Shown: positions 1-8,433, numbered from the stretch's first letter. The stretch: 64,000 bases of DNA from Bacillus_BD sp963765265 (GCA_963765265.1 CAVXVN010000017.1:1-64000), one strand, 5' to 3'. Notes: a model not told the origin generated them from the sequence alone. Translations and numbers: made by a program.

Positions 1-271
1 AGAAAAAGCTTTTACTGTTATATCTGTTTTTTTCATAGCAAATATTCCCATTGTGAGCATTTCTTTTCCCAATGAATAACGTAAATCCAAATCCTTTTCA
101 GAGAGCCCCTACCTTACATAAGCTAATAAGATATCGATATAGCTGACTTTTTGACATTTTACATAATTTAGATAGTTCAGTTATAGTTAATGGTTTATTT
201 GCCCGTGAAACTTCTTTAAGAATGGAAAAACCAAGTTCGATCGATTGGATTCCCTTTTTTTCTTGATCCAT
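1..271 (-). pseudogene. IclR-family regulator, N-terminal part, frameshifted and cut by window edge
   Basis: Reading leftward from an ATG at 269-271, the first 57 codons encode an IclR-type winged helix-turn-helix start (begins MDQEKKGIQSIELGFSILKE; later LTITELSKLCKMSKSQLYRYL), where the last part is the recognition-helix region. An in-frame stop lies at 98-100. Skipping one base there restores a reading frame that continues EKDLDLRYSLGKEMLTMGIF to the window edge, so the gene has a net +1 frameshift. IclR proteins are repressors or activators, often of catabolic or transport genes. It is divergent from the broken MFS transporter at 761-1991 and could have regulated it. The C-terminal effector domain lies outside the window. 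Confidence 0.6.
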
Positions 272-760
272 GTTGTAACCCTACAATTTCCCAATCTATT
301 ATATTTATTATTCTATCAGACAATGTCTCATCCTCTGACTATTAATAAATGATTGAAAAGCAATTATAAAATTGAACTGTTATAGCCATAAAAGATATTT
401 GACTTCTACTTAAATTATAAATATAAAAGCTCAATTTCCCATTTTAATTCTGAGAAATTGGGATTTTTTTCGTTCCTTCATCATTTTTCGCGATTGTTCA
501 AGTTCATTGTTTAAAGTTTATTCAAGATAAGTACAAGCTGTTCTAATCTCCGATATTAGAACATTCAAGTAGGTTCCATCTAATATGTCAGTTTATTTAG
601 TTTCCAAGTTAAAAATAGTGAAAATAATAAAAATATATTTACTAATTTATGGTAACCCTGATATGATAGATAATAATAACAACAATTAATTAACTGTGTT
701 CACCAATCGTTAACAAAAGGTAAAGAAAATGACAACAAATCATTCTTAGGAGGATAAACA
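272..760. other. intergenic, divergent control region
   Basis: No convincing gene is visible in this AT-rich gap between the divergent IclR remnant and the MFS remnant. It holds a weak terminator-like hairpin (arms 432-438 and 454-460, T-run 464-470) and a strong Shine-Dalgarno sequence, TAGGAGGAT, at 748-755 just before the GTG at 761. Confidence 0.5.
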
Positions 761-1991
761 GTGTTTATTGCGTTACATGAAAAAACAAAAATACAATTGA
801 AATATAATTTTATGACGTTCATTTTATCTTGGTCAGGACTCGTGTTTTAATGAGTATATACATTACGATTCCTTAACATCGGTTTTTGATGACGGCACTA
901 AACATTAGTACGACTGAAGCTGTTTGGATCGGAAGTGCATTTTCATTTTGCTATGCTATTTGTTGTTTAATTTATGGTCCGTTATCAGATAAATATGGGC
1001 GTAAAATTTTCTTAGTCAGTGGTATTAGTTTATTAACCGTCGCTACTTTTGCCATAGGATTTACCGATAACTATTATGTACTTCTTTTATTAAGGGCTAT
1101 TCAAGGAATTGCTGCGGCTGCATTTGCTCCTATTTCACTTGTTTATACAGCAGAATTATTTCCACAAATAAAAGAGTGACAGCAATTGGTTTTATTACAT
1201 CCGGATTTTTAATGGCGAGTGTCATATGCACAAGTGTTTGGAGTGGTCATTCAAGCAAGCCTAGGTTGGCAAGCGATATTTATCAGTCTAGGTATTATTT
1301 ACTTTGTAACGGCATTACTCGTTATTTTCTTTTTACCAAAAGACCATATTCAGCATTCAGAGTGAAAGTATATTACGTAAGTTTATTCAAATGAAGGACT
1401 TATTAAAAAATCCAAAATTGTGTATACCTTTGTCATTACGTTTATGCTGCTATTCTCACTTGTTGGAATGTATACGATTTTAGGGAGTTATTTGGCATCA
1501 GGGAAGTTTGAATTTACGGAACAGGAAATTTTATATGTTCGTGCGTTGGGGATCATAAGTATGCTGATGACTGTTTTCGCTGGGAAAATTTCAAATAAAT
1601 TAGGGATTATTTTTCGCTGCGTAGTGCTTTGTGGTTGCAGCCGTTGCATTATTGGTGATGGGAATTAGTTCTTCATCCATTATCATTATTATTTGTAGTC
1701 TTCTTTTTGTTGCTGGTATTGCATTAGTCGTGCCTGTAAACATTTCATTAGTTAATAAAAAGCTGGGGCAGCACGAGGAAGTGCTGTGTTATTTAATGCT
1801 TTTATTCTGTTCCTTGGAGCAAGTTTGGTCCTATGTTAGCAACTAGATTAATGGAATTCGGAAATTATCTCTTAGCCTTTTCTATTTTTGGTATCGTTTT
1901 ATTTGTTGGTTTTCTCATTTCATTGTTTATTACTCCATCTCCATTGCTTGATTTCATTGAAAGAAAAAGAATTTTGTTGGGAAACAAGTGA
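761..1991 (+). pseudogene. MFS drug/metabolite transporter, multiply frameshifted
   Basis: A GTG at 761 follows a strong TAGGAGG site and starts a reading that matches the family order of a major facilitator superfamily permease, but it is spread over all three frames. The most telling piece is GPLSDKYGRKIFLVSG near 975-1020, the MFS loop 2-3 signature (G-x-x-x-D-x-x-G-R-K/R). Further hydrophobic pieces follow at 1043-1175, 1420-1668 and 1631-1985. At least five frame breaks are needed to join them, far more than in neighbouring genes, so this one may be truly decayed. The likely stop is TGA at 1989-1991. Function would have been proton-driven export or uptake of a small molecule; the substrate cannot be told. 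Confidence 0.65.
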
Positions 1992-2039
1992 AGCAAGAAG
2001 AGGTTTAAGGTAACTTGAACTAAAATAACAATATTAAAT

Positions 2040-2060
2040 AGTCCCCTCGGGGGGACTTTG
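2040..2060 (+). terminator. short GC hairpin after MFS remnant
   Basis: AGTCCCC (2040-2046) pairs with GGGGACT (2051-2057) around a TCGG tetraloop and is followed by a short T stretch. It sits about 50 nt after the MFS stop. Confidence 0.45.
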
Positions 2061-2130
2061 TACAAAGTGTTATAACTTCGATAAAAAAATGGGTAAAAGA
2101 AGGTCTTAAATATCCGAGGGAAAAATAAAA

Positions 2131-2164
2131 ATCCCCTAGCCACACTTGGCTGGGAGATTTTTTT
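2131..2164. terminator. bidirectional terminator
   Basis: A stem with AGCCA/TGGCT and CCC/GGG pairs (2131-2158) is flanked by A-rich sequence on the left and seven T on the right. It can end transcripts from both sides, including the minus-strand gene ending at 2163. Confidence 0.6.
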
Positions 2165-2439
2165 AATAATATACCTTATTGTTAATCACTGTAGGGCGCA
2201 CTTTGTATTCTTCTACCTTATTAAACTGATTTTGTAACCATTCCAATACATTAGGTGAATCAAGGGCGATCCTTAACAGTTGGTCGGACATTTCTGATTT
2301 AGTCATTCCACATGAAGTTGATAATCTGGAGAGTTTTCTCTCGTATTCATTGTTAATTGAAATGCTGAACCGGACACATCTTTTACCTCCAAAACTTCGT
2401 TTTTTAGCTGGCCTCTGAACGATTTTTTAATATACTCAT
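2163..2439 (-). pseudogene. ribbon-helix-helix-like DNA-binding protein, one frameshift
   Basis: An ATG at 2437-2439 lies behind a good GGAGGG site. The first frame stops after 11 codons. Dropping one A from the AAAAAA run near 2422-2427 opens a frame to the TAA at 2163, giving about 91 residues (277 nt, 1 modulo 3). The central part, KRCVRFSISINNEYERKL followed by a helix with MTKSEMSDQLLRIAL, has the strand-helix-helix pattern of Arc/MetJ-type ribbon-helix-helix repressors, with a KS-E turn. This fold call is from pattern only. A 31-nt near-perfect palindrome lies 36-66 nt upstream of the start (2475-2505), fitting an autoregulated repressor. A basic N-terminus (RPAKKRSFGGKR) precedes the domain. 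Confidence 0.5.
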
Positions 2440-2474
2440 TAAAAATTCCCTCCAGCTGAATCTATCAGTGTCTG

Positions 2475-2505
2475 AAAGTGGTGGACTGCACCAGTGCACC
2501 ACTTT
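2475..2505. promoter_or_regulatory. 31-nt palindrome, possible operator
   Basis: Arms AAAGTGGTG (2475-2483) and CACCACTTT (2497-2505) are exact inverse complements, and the inner ACTG/CAGT pair continues the symmetry to a 3-nt centre. It lies just upstream of the ribbon-helix-helix-like gene and has no T-run, so an operator is more likely than a terminator. Confidence 0.5.
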
Positions 2506-2679
2506 GATCTATGTATATGCTTGTCCATTTGTGTTCAGAACAAGTTTTAAAGTACAACCTCTTTTTATTCCTCCCTCCAAATGGGTTACTTCTGTTTTTC
2601 CTTGGTTTTTTCAAAACTTGAAACTACATTAGTGAATCGCTGCATCATTAATTCACTGTAGAAGGGGACCGAATAATAC

Positions 2680-2711
2680 AAGGACTCTCTAGTCTTTGCT
2701 AGAGAGTCCTT
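2680..2711. terminator. perfect 13-bp hairpin
   Basis: AAGGACTCTCTAG (2680-2692) and CTAGAGAGTCCTT (2699-2711) form a perfect stem with a 6-nt loop. There is no long T-run, so it may be a terminator relic or a protein or RNA site. The surrounding stretch 2440-3052 holds no recognisable gene. Confidence 0.35.
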
Positions 2712-3052
2712 CCGCAGCTGGTGTTATTGATGTATATGACTAATACCCAGTATAGACTATGCAATCAAGACTACATTTGTATAGGTAAGAGCCCCTAATA
2801 AATAATCTTTCTGGCAAACCTAAAAGAGTGCTTTTATTAAAAAAAGCCTAGATCTAAATAATAATAATAATAAATTGCTTCCTCGAACGGAAATTATGGA
2901 AAATAGGAAGAAAAATTGAAATATGTTATTCTTAATATCAGCCTTTAGTTGATGAAGAAGAAATTAAAAAAGTTGATTCTTAAATTTCCTGACGCTACCT
3001 CTTACAGGTCAATGGAGTATATAATTAAACTTCAGAAGGGGTGAAAGTAAAA

Positions 3053-3297
3053 ATGAAACCAGATGGAACAGAAGAGTTTATTTCACTAGATCAGATTATT
3101 GTAACAGAGGAGTTTTTAAATTCACATCCTAGTGTTGAAAAAACACAGCAAGTCATAAATCATGTTAAACGGACAGGATGCTTAGATGAGCCCATTACGA
3201 TTAATCGAGATACGAAGATTCTTACGGATGGATACAGACGTATCTTGTGGCTAAAAACGTGAGAATGAATCTAGTACCTATTGTTTATGAGAAATAA
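3053..3297 (+). pseudogene. ParB-like N-terminal domain protein, frameshifted
   Basis: The ATG at 3053 sits 9 nt after GAAGGGGTG; a GTG at 3041 is in frame but overlaps that site. The protein reads ISLDQIIVTEEFLNSHPS...DEPITINRDTKILTDGYRR, the signature of the ParB/sulfiredoxin-like nuclease fold (a partner-finding strand, then P-I-x-I...L-x-D-G-x-R-R). The given frame stops at 3262. Shifting one base near 3240 gives YLVAKNVRMNLVPIVYEK and a stop at 3295-3297, the expected end of such short stand-alone domains. Net change is -1, unlike most other breaks in the window. Partner and target are unknown. Confidence 0.55.
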
Positions 3298-3333
3298 ATT
3301 TATAAAAAAAGACCTGATATTAAGCGTTTTTGG

Positions 3334-3386
3334 GTTTTTCTCCTTAATAAGGTGCCGCATGTTAATTGTCTATTAAGGAGAAAAAC
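3334..3386. repeat. perfect 16-bp inverted repeat at gene truncation point
   Basis: GTTTTTCTCCTTAATA (3334-3349) is repeated as its exact inverse complement at 3371-3386, with a 21-nt spacer. The right arm ends exactly where sequence homologous to the dioxygenase begins, so it marks the junction at which that gene lost its 5' part. Confidence 0.7.
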
Positions 3387-4040
3387 AACCGCAATCCCCT
3401 GCATTTATGGATGGGTGAGCGTCGGGACCAACAATATATGCTTGTTTCAGACGAGTTTAATGAAGGAGTTGCTTCAGGAACACCTTGGCAAAAAGGCCCC
3501 GTGCCACTTGAATTTGCGATTACAGGTCTTGGTCCAGTACATGTCCGCATTGCTCAGTTTGATTACTTTAAAGAAGTTTTAGAAAAAGTCATGTTATTCC
3601 GTGAAAAGGAAAAAGAAGGCTCACTTAACTTATTTGAAGTAGGTGAAGGTGGTAACGGTGCACAAGTAATCGTTGAGCATAATACAATTTTACCACAAGG
3701 ACGACAAGGGTACGGTACAGTACACCATGCAGCGTTCAGGGTTGAAGATACGTCTGTATTACATGAATGGATTGAACGCTTGAAAAGTTTTGGTTTCAGT
3801 ACATCAAGCTATGTAGATCGTTTCTTCTTTGAATCACTTTATGCCCGCGTTGCACCTAGAATATTATTCGAATGGGCAACAGATGGTCCAGGCTTTATGG
3901 GGGATGAGCCATATGAAACAGTAGGTGAAATATTATCATTACCACTGTTCTTAGAGCCAAAGCGTGAACAAATTGAAAATTTAGTTCGCCCAATTGATAC
4001 AGTTCGCAGCACAATTGAATTTGAAAAAGAGTATTTGTAA
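3366..4040 (+). pseudogene. VOC ring-cleaving dioxygenase, 5'-truncated
   Basis: From about 3387 the reading matches the C-terminal two thirds of the roughly 310-residue glyoxalase/VOC ring-cleaving dioxygenases (MhqO/YkcA-like). Typical segments are GPVPLEFAITGLGPVHVRI, then GYGTVHHAAFRVED with the metal-binding His, then FFESLYARVAPRILFEWATDGPGF with the metal-binding Glu. The first VOC module (about 90 residues) with its metal-ligand His is missing. The codons 3366-3386 are made by an inverted-repeat arm, not by the family. No Shine-Dalgarno sequence precedes it at a useful distance. It is probably inactive. Intact relatives act on hydroquinones or catechols. Confidence 0.7.
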
Positions 4041-4082
4041 GGAATAATTTTCTATTTAGAAGAAGATGAAATTTTATCCCGG

Positions 4083-4222
4083 TTTAACAGGCTGTAATAC
4101 CCCGATAAGTGCAATAAGATCTTTTCTTAGGGCTTCAGCCCTTGGAAAAGTCAATCAGGCGTAGCGTGGCTAACCATCAGTGGGGGATGAGAGAAACCCC
4201 CCCACTGATGGAAGTTTTCTTT
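4083..4222 (+). mobile_element. IS200/IS605-like right-end (omega-RNA-like) remnant without tnpB
   Basis: The segment is rich in short hairpins: AGGGCTTCAGCCCT at 4129-4142 and a long terminal hairpin whose arms CCATCAGTGGGGG (4174-4186) and CCCCCACTGATGG (4199-4211) are exact complements. Its ending CTGATGGAAGT and the preceding GTGGGGGATGA resemble, from memory, right ends of IS605-type elements that encode the TnpB guide RNA. No TnpB-like reading is present upstream. This is an inference from resemblance; it could be another structured element or a large terminator. Confidence 0.4.
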
Positions 4223-4227
4223 ATAAA

Positions 4228-4266
4228 AACAAAAAGAGCAAAAATAGCTCTGCTCTTTTTGTTTTT
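4228..4266. terminator. bidirectional terminator
   Basis: AACAAAAAGAGC (4228-4239) pairs with GCTCTTTTTGTT (4252-4263), with T-runs on the plus side and, after the A-rich arm is inverted, on the minus side. It ends the small minus-strand gene 4269-4436. Confidence 0.7.
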
Positions 4267-4268
4267 AT

Positions 4269-4436
4269 TTAAAAAGTATAGGACTCCTTGATTTCTTTAG
4301 CATTCTTTAGTTCCCTTAGCATTTCTTTGATAAACCCTACTTGTTCCTCGGTAATAATAAAATCCTTAAGACGATCCTCAAAATGTGTAATACGTCTATC
4401 CAACTCCTCTAAAGTAAGATTAACAGTATTCTTCAT
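4269..4436 (-). CDS. small charged protein, unknown function
   Basis: A 55-codon gene begins at an ATG (4434-4436) nine nt after AGGAGTTGG. The product (MKNTVNLTLEELDRRITHFE..., ending KEIKESYTF) is highly charged, without cysteine or membrane segments, and is predicted by eye to be mostly helical, perhaps coiled coil. A strong terminator follows directly. I do not recognise the family. The clear ribosome site, codon use like the neighbours and the terminator support a real gene. Confidence 0.65.
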   Translation of the reverse strand: MKNTVNLTLEELDRRITHFEDRLKDFIITEEQVGFIKEMLRELKNAKEIKESYTF

Positions 4437-5031
4437 AAACTCACCAACTCCTCTTAATAAATTTGTAAATAATTAATCATGGTAGAAAAATAGTAATAAT
4501 TTTCAGCTTATTGATTTAAACAGGAACCACCTGATGTTTTCATTATACATGAATTCTATGTTATCTGAATATATAAAAAATGAATATTATTTGAACATTT
4601 ATACTATTTAGAATCATTAAATTTAACTAATTCAGACAAGAGATAAGTAAATGAGCCGATTTAGACAATTCATAATCGTGTCAGGTCATTGCAGTTTAGT
4701 TCAGAAATATTTTTTTATTAAAGTATCGGTGTGCAAGAGTTTAACAAAGAGCAAGGGGTTGTTATTCATCTAATAGACATTGCAAATCAAAGTTTTAATG
4801 AAAACTTTAGAATTAACTAAAAAAGCAAATCCAAAAGGTAAATGAACTTCGAAAACAATGAAGAATTGACAATCAGAAACTTATGTCTCCAGCTTTGCCT
4901 ACATTCAGCTTTCTCTTTTTATATTAGCAAGATGGAAATAAAAAGAAGCCATACGGCTTCTTTTATCCTCATAACTTTGATCATGTTTAAGCTTCTTTTT
5001 CTCAAAAGTAAATTCGATATATATAACAGTA
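4437..5031. other. gene-poor stretch
   Basis: No supported gene. The only clear signal is a hairpin at 4941-4964 (AAAAGAAGCC/GGCTTCTTTT). Read on the minus strand it is followed by a T-rich tail and would end the IDEAL-domain gene at 5032-5238. Confidence 0.5.
4936..4964 (-). terminator. terminator of IDEAL-domain gene
   Basis: AAAAGAAGCC (4941-4950) and GGCTTCTTTT (4955-4964) form a perfect 10-bp stem with an ATAC loop. On the minus strand a run TTTTTATTT follows. Confidence 0.65.
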
Positions 5032-5238
5032 TTAAGAAATATTCTTTAATTCCTCTGTTAATCGTAGGAATTCTTCCTTGTTTCGATTCTCTAATGATCG
5101 GTCTATCTCTTTTAGAAGTTGCTCTTTTAGGAAATCATTGAGGACTTTGTTTAACACCATTTCAGCCATTTCAGCAAATTCAGAATCGACGACGTTTACT
5201 TCATTTTCTGGTAATGTATTAAGCAAATTCTTTTCCAT
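5032..5238 (-). CDS. IDEAL-domain protein
   Basis: A 68-residue protein starts at ATG 5236-5238, nine nt after AAGGAG; an upstream TTG at 5245-5247 is too close to that site. The C-terminal half reads LKEIDRSLENRNKEEFLRLTEELKNI, which fits the IDEAL domain (PF08858: I-D-x-x-L-x-x-x-D/N-x-x-x-F-x-x-L-t-x-x-L). The domain is found in Bacillus proteins such as the ComK region and YpiB. These are small, acidic, helical cytosolic proteins, and some take part in protein-protein control. The specific partner is unknown. It ends at a good terminator (4936-4964). Confidence 0.75.
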   Translation of the reverse strand: MEKNLLNTLPENEVNVVDSEFAEMAEMVLNKVLNDFLKEQLLKEIDRSLENRNKEEFLRLTEELKNIS

Positions 5239-5290
5239 TAGAATCAACTCCTTGAGTTTTTCTTTATTATACTATAAATTTTCAGATTAT

Positions 5291-5790
5291 TCAAATATTA
5301 TTCTTGATAGATCTATGATATTTATCTCTAAGTGGCTTGGTATCTAAAAGCATAAACTCAATGATGACATGGTTATGTTCTTTACCATAAAGGGCATCTT
5401 TTAATTGCCAAATATACGAAATCTAGCCCTGTACCTAATCTAAATAGAAGTATATGGTTTGTTTTGATACATCTAGAGTTTCACTAATTCTATCAACAAC
5501 ACCCTGATCAAGAATACTTCGTTCTCATGAACCTGTTTGACAAAGGATTTCTGATCTGAGCGCCCCATCTCTTCGATCGCTATCCTGATATCAACAAGAG
5601 TACTTTCAATGAAGTACTCAAAAAATTTACCAATTGTCAGTTTGAAATTAAGTCGCGACGTTTGTAAAAAAGATGCGTCGTTTTGAAAAAACTTTAACCG
5701 GAAATCCTGTGTTAATATGTAGAATTTCCCCCGTTTATTCAGCAATCGGGCCAGATTCTTGAAAAAGTATTGCCGAATAAGAAGTGTCAA
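5291..5790 (-). pseudogene. degenerate coding remnant with helix-turn-helix-like segment
   Basis: Reading leftward, one frame gives a segment ending IAIEEMGRSDQKSFVKQVHENE. A shift of one base near 5520 continues DQGVVDRISETLDVSKQTIYFYLD to a stop at 5437-5439; the latter looks like a helix-turn-helix (S-E-x-L-x-V-S-K-Q-T-I). A further piece, WQLKDALYGKEHNHVIIEF, runs to a stop at 5291-5293. The pieces look like protein but no single frame holds them and no start is convincing. I do not recognise the family. It may be one decayed gene or two neighbouring remnants. Confidence 0.35.
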
Positions 5791-5848
5791 AAAGGTTAGA
5801 ATTATTATGCAGGGTTAGGTTTGAACGTTCTAATTGGAGGTACTAATA

Positions 5849-6232
5849 ATGAATAATAAATTAACAGAAGGTGAATTTCAAGAAATAATTCGAAGAAGAA
5901 GTGACGGAGTAATTAACTTTTCCGAATTCTTAAATGAATTGTCTCAAAGGGGGATAAATGATTACGAAATAGAAGTTGCTACAGGTCAAGCAACATATAA
6001 AGGCATTTATTCAGACTTTAAAACAGATTCCCAAATGAGTTTAGTTGTAGCTGATAAATTTAATAGGAATAAAGTATTGGAGGCAATCGCTAACATTTCT
6101 CTTCCCTTTTTAGACTTCTTAAAAGAGATTGCTGAAGCAGGTATTGTTAATTATCGTGTTAATATTGGAGAAAAAAAGGTTATTTACATTGGTATTGGAG
6201 AAGAAAAAGTTGAAGAACAGCTTAAAATATAA
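5849..6232 (+). CDS. DUF1398-like protein
   Basis: Starts at ATG 5849, eight nt after TTGGAGG (an in-frame upstream start would precede that site). The 127-residue product contains two similar halves: INFSEFLNELSQRGINDYEI followed by TGQATYKG, and LPFLDFLKEIAEAGIVNYRV followed by EKKVIYIG. This pattern (F-x-x-F-L-x-E-L-x-x-x-G-V-x-x-Y-x-V...x-Y-x-G) is typical of DUF1398 (YbcV-like) proteins, small soluble proteins of unknown function seen in bacteria and phages. There is no signal peptide or membrane segment. A stem with T-rich tail at 6411-6438 follows. Confidence 0.65.
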   Translation: MNNKLTEGEFQEIIRRRSDGVINFSEFLNELSQRGINDYEIEVATGQATYKGIYSDFKTDSQMSLVVADKFNRNKVLEAIANISLPFLDFLKEIAEAGIVNYRVNIGEKKVIYIGIGEEKVEEQLKI

Positions 6233-6410
6233 AAAGTTAATATATCCTCGACCATATTCCCTATGTAAAAGTAAGATTGTAAAAAATTTTACTTCAGGTA
6301 ATCTGCCACTTATATACAATAAGAATTATTAACATTCGGATAGCAAAAAGGGAAAGGTTTTTTAAATCAATGGCTATGGTATCGTTTGTTGTTGATGTTT
6401 AGCCAAAGGG

Positions 6411-6438
6411 AAAAGGCCGTTTTTTTCGGTCTTTTTTA
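6411..6438. terminator. terminator between convergent genes
   Basis: AAAAGGCCG (6411-6419) pairs with CGGTCTTTT (6427-6435), one G-T pair, around a T loop. It lies between the DUF1398-like gene and the minus-strand gene ending at 6442. Confidence 0.5.
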
Positions 6439-6441
6439 ATT

Positions 6442-6837
6442 TTACTTTTCAATTGCTAATCTGAATATCAAAAGAGCAAGCACAATAGTTAATGGAGTCA
6501 TTACCATTGTTTCCAAGCCAGAACTTGAAGCTAAATTGCCTATTGTATTAAGCAACATAAGTCCAAACATTACCCATGTACCGACATTCACCGTTCTTTT
6601 GAACTTTCCTTTGAAAACATATCCTGCTTTTACAGCAATAATTGAAATAAATAGTGTTTGCAAAATTATTGATACGCTTTCGAATATGATTAAATCTCCC
6701 TCACTCCTTAATCGTCCTCCCCATACAAAATCATGTGGCAAAATATTTAGAAGTATAAGAACATGCATTAATAGCGCTGTTGTATTAATGATGATTATTA
6801 TATTACTTGCCAGCCTAATGCTAATTAAATTTTTCAT
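6442..6837 (-). CDS. four-helix integral membrane protein, unknown
   Basis: The start chosen is ATG 6835-6837, five nt after GAGGAGG; the longer frame start at 6855 precedes that site. The 131-residue product has four hydrophobic stretches: about residues 8-32, 52-72, 88-110 and 113-128. A conserved-looking loop, LPHDFVWGGRL, lies between the first two. It resembles a family of small uncharacterised Bacillus membrane proteins that share a YD-VWGGR loop. No transport or enzyme motif is visible. It stands alone, convergent with the DUF1398-like gene. Confidence 0.65.
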   Translation of the reverse strand: MKNLISIRLASNIIIIINTTALLMHVLILLNILPHDFVWGGRLRSEGDLIIFESVSIILQTLFISIIAVKAGYVFKGKFKRTVNVGTWVMFGLMLLNTIGNLASSSGLETMVMTPLTIVLALLIFRLAIEK

Positions 6838-7373
6838 TTTCCCCTCCTCATTCAATTGAGATATTTTAGTTGGAAATAAACAACAAACTTTAATAAAGCC
6901 AAATGAATAAAACTATGTTTTACTTGGATATTTGGTAATATTATTGGATTCTTTACAGGAGGAGTGGCTATGGTGCTGTACTTAATTTTAATTACTCTAA
7001 ATGCAATATATTCACCCATTGAGGATTTATGATGACTGGAAATGTAGGTATTATAGCTGAAATGCTGTTTGTCTTTTATCTTGTTAAACAAACGGGTGCG
7101 ATTGTGGAGCAATGCAGGTAGAAAATGATCAAACTTTTTTATAAGACCGAAACTTAAATCTACTGGAAAAGAATCTATTTTGATCAATCTTTCAAAATGG
7201 ATTCTTTTTATTTATCGTAGAGTGCTGGCTTGTGAGGTGTTTTTGAACAAACTTTATTTCAAAGCAACAGAAGTTAGCAAGTAATCAAAATGTAAATAGT
7301 TTGTCACTGTAATACCGTTGATGTTTGGACTCTGAGAGTATAGACTTTATTTACTATCTGAGGAGTGATTAAT
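6838..7373. other. gap with weak membrane-protein remnant
   Basis: No intact gene. On the plus strand, 6950-7120 gives two hydrophobic pieces in different frames (GGVAMVLYLILITLNAIYSP and GIIAEMLFVFYLVKQTGAIV) that could be leftovers of a membrane protein. The opposite-strand open frame over 6852-7187 looks like a shadow. Confidence 0.3.
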
Positions 7374-7682
7374 CTGAAAACAGTAACAGTAGATAAGCTT
7401 ATATTTAAAGAAAAATTATCGACGATCGAGCAACTCTCACTCAAAGCTATCCTGTTTAAGTGGGTTGGTGAACCAACAGAGGGATTAGATGATTTTCTTC
7501 CACTTGAATACATAGAACATGACTTTGCGAAGATGAAGGCAAAAGAGGAAACAGATTTACTCATTCAAGGTGATCAACCATTTAGATATGTCACACTAAC
7601 AGAAAATAATCAAATTGTTATAGCGGTTTTAGATTCAAATAAAAAGTTAAAGCATATCGTCATTTCGCTGGAAGAGATTTGA
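7374..7682 (+). CDS. hypothetical protein with likely non-ATG start
   Basis: The frame contains 102 residues after a GAGGAG site at 7360-7365, but no ATG, GTG or TTG lies at a proper distance. The codon 8 nt away is CTG (7374), giving LKTVTVDKLIFKEKL, so either CTG is used or an ATG has been changed. A GTG at 7365 overlaps the ribosome site itself. The product is soluble and acidic, with a strand-rich C-terminus (RYVTLTENNQIVIAVLDSNK). I do not recognise the family. A weak hairpin with a T-run follows at 7691-7711. Confidence 0.55.
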   Translation: MKTVTVDKLIFKEKLSTIEQLSLKAILFKWVGEPTEGLDDFLPLEYIEHDFAKMKAKEETDLLIQGDQPFRYVTLTENNQIVIAVLDSNKKLKHIVISLEEI

Positions 7683-7690
7683 AGAAGTAA

Positions 7691-7711
7691 GCACTTGTTG
7701 GTGCCTTTTTT
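7691..7711 (+). terminator. weak terminator
   Basis: Short GCAC/GTGC stem with a six-T tail directly after the hypothetical gene. The gap 7712-8050 otherwise shows no supported gene. Confidence 0.35.
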
Positions 7712-8052
7712 CAATTTCAATTGTTTTTTTACATACTACTTATGTTGTAATTAGTAAATGTAGCTTTTGAATTTAATAAGTTTGATAATTTATAAAAAAG
7801 TCTGATTGTTAATAAAGAATGATCAAAATCCAGATTGTAGTTTTGTTAAAGTTGATCGATACACTTACTTTAAGAATAAGAACGAAATATAAAATAGTTC
7901 ATCGAGTTAAATGAAAATTCATTACTCATCTTCATGGTTTTTAAAATACAAACAAGTTCCTTCGTTTAAGAATTCCTTCTTTTGCTGAATATATATCGTA
8001 AAATCGGTGAAAAATATCTCCTATTATCGAAAATTTATGAGGAGAGAATAAA

Positions 8053-8280
8053 ATGGATATCGATATGAATTTATTAAAGCAAACAGCACGACTTCATTAT
8101 GATGATCCTACATGTGGTGTTTTGATAGATGCCTTTCGCAATGGAAGTCACTGGCACGCAGTGGCCATTGCAGAAAACGCAGAATGGTATTGTCATAATG
8201 GATTTGGAGATACAAAAGAGCAGGCAGTAGAGGAAGCCATTGTTGGTGTATTAAATCTCGTTAAAAATCGAGATTTATAG
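8053..8280 (+). CDS. hypothetical 75-residue protein
   Basis: ATG at 8053 follows GAGGAGAG by seven nt. The product is small and soluble, with a notable centre, GSHWHAVAIAENAEWYCHNGFGDTKEQAVEEAI, rich in His and Trp, suggesting a compact alpha/beta fold. The sequence GFGDTKEQAVEEAI looks like the helix of a small double-stranded-RNA-binding-like or HicB-like unit, but this is not firm. There is no neighbour in an operon and a hairpin terminator follows at 8290-8316. Function unknown. Confidence 0.65.
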   Translation: MDIDMNLLKQTARLHYDDPTCGVLIDAFRNGSHWHAVAIAENAEWYCHNGFGDTKEQAVEEAIVGVLNLVKNRDL

Positions 8281-8289
8281 GGAAATGTA

Positions 8290-8316
8290 AGCACCTTTTA
8301 GGGTGCTATTTCTTTT
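8290..8316 (+). terminator. terminator
   Basis: AGCACC (8290-8295) pairs with GGTGCT (8302-8307), followed by a T-rich tail, 10 nt after the stop of the preceding gene. Confidence 0.55.
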
Positions 8317-8433
8317 GTCCAAAACAAAATTTGGAGGGTTTCAGTTGAAGTAACTTGCCTAATTGGTTGAAATGAATGATTGAATGTAATGTTCCCCAAC
8401 TATTGTTATTTTTGTTGAAGTTTCATACACTAG

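Noticed and set aside
1865..2143. 92-codon minus-strand frame opposite the end of the MFS remnant
   Set aside because: It crosses two hairpins, has no ribosome site and l, F, N-rich composition typical of an antisense shadow.
4842..5141. 99-codon plus-strand frame
   Set aside because: It runs straight through a perfect terminator stem and over the IDEAL-domain gene on the other strand; no ribosome site.
6852..7187. 111-codon minus-strand frame
   Set aside because: No ribosome site and composition of a shadow; the plus strand looks slightly more protein-like but is broken too.
7915..8020. Minus-strand piece reading KKEFLNEGTCLYFKNHEDE
   Set aside because: Only about 30 open codons with a stop just upstream and no start; too short to support.
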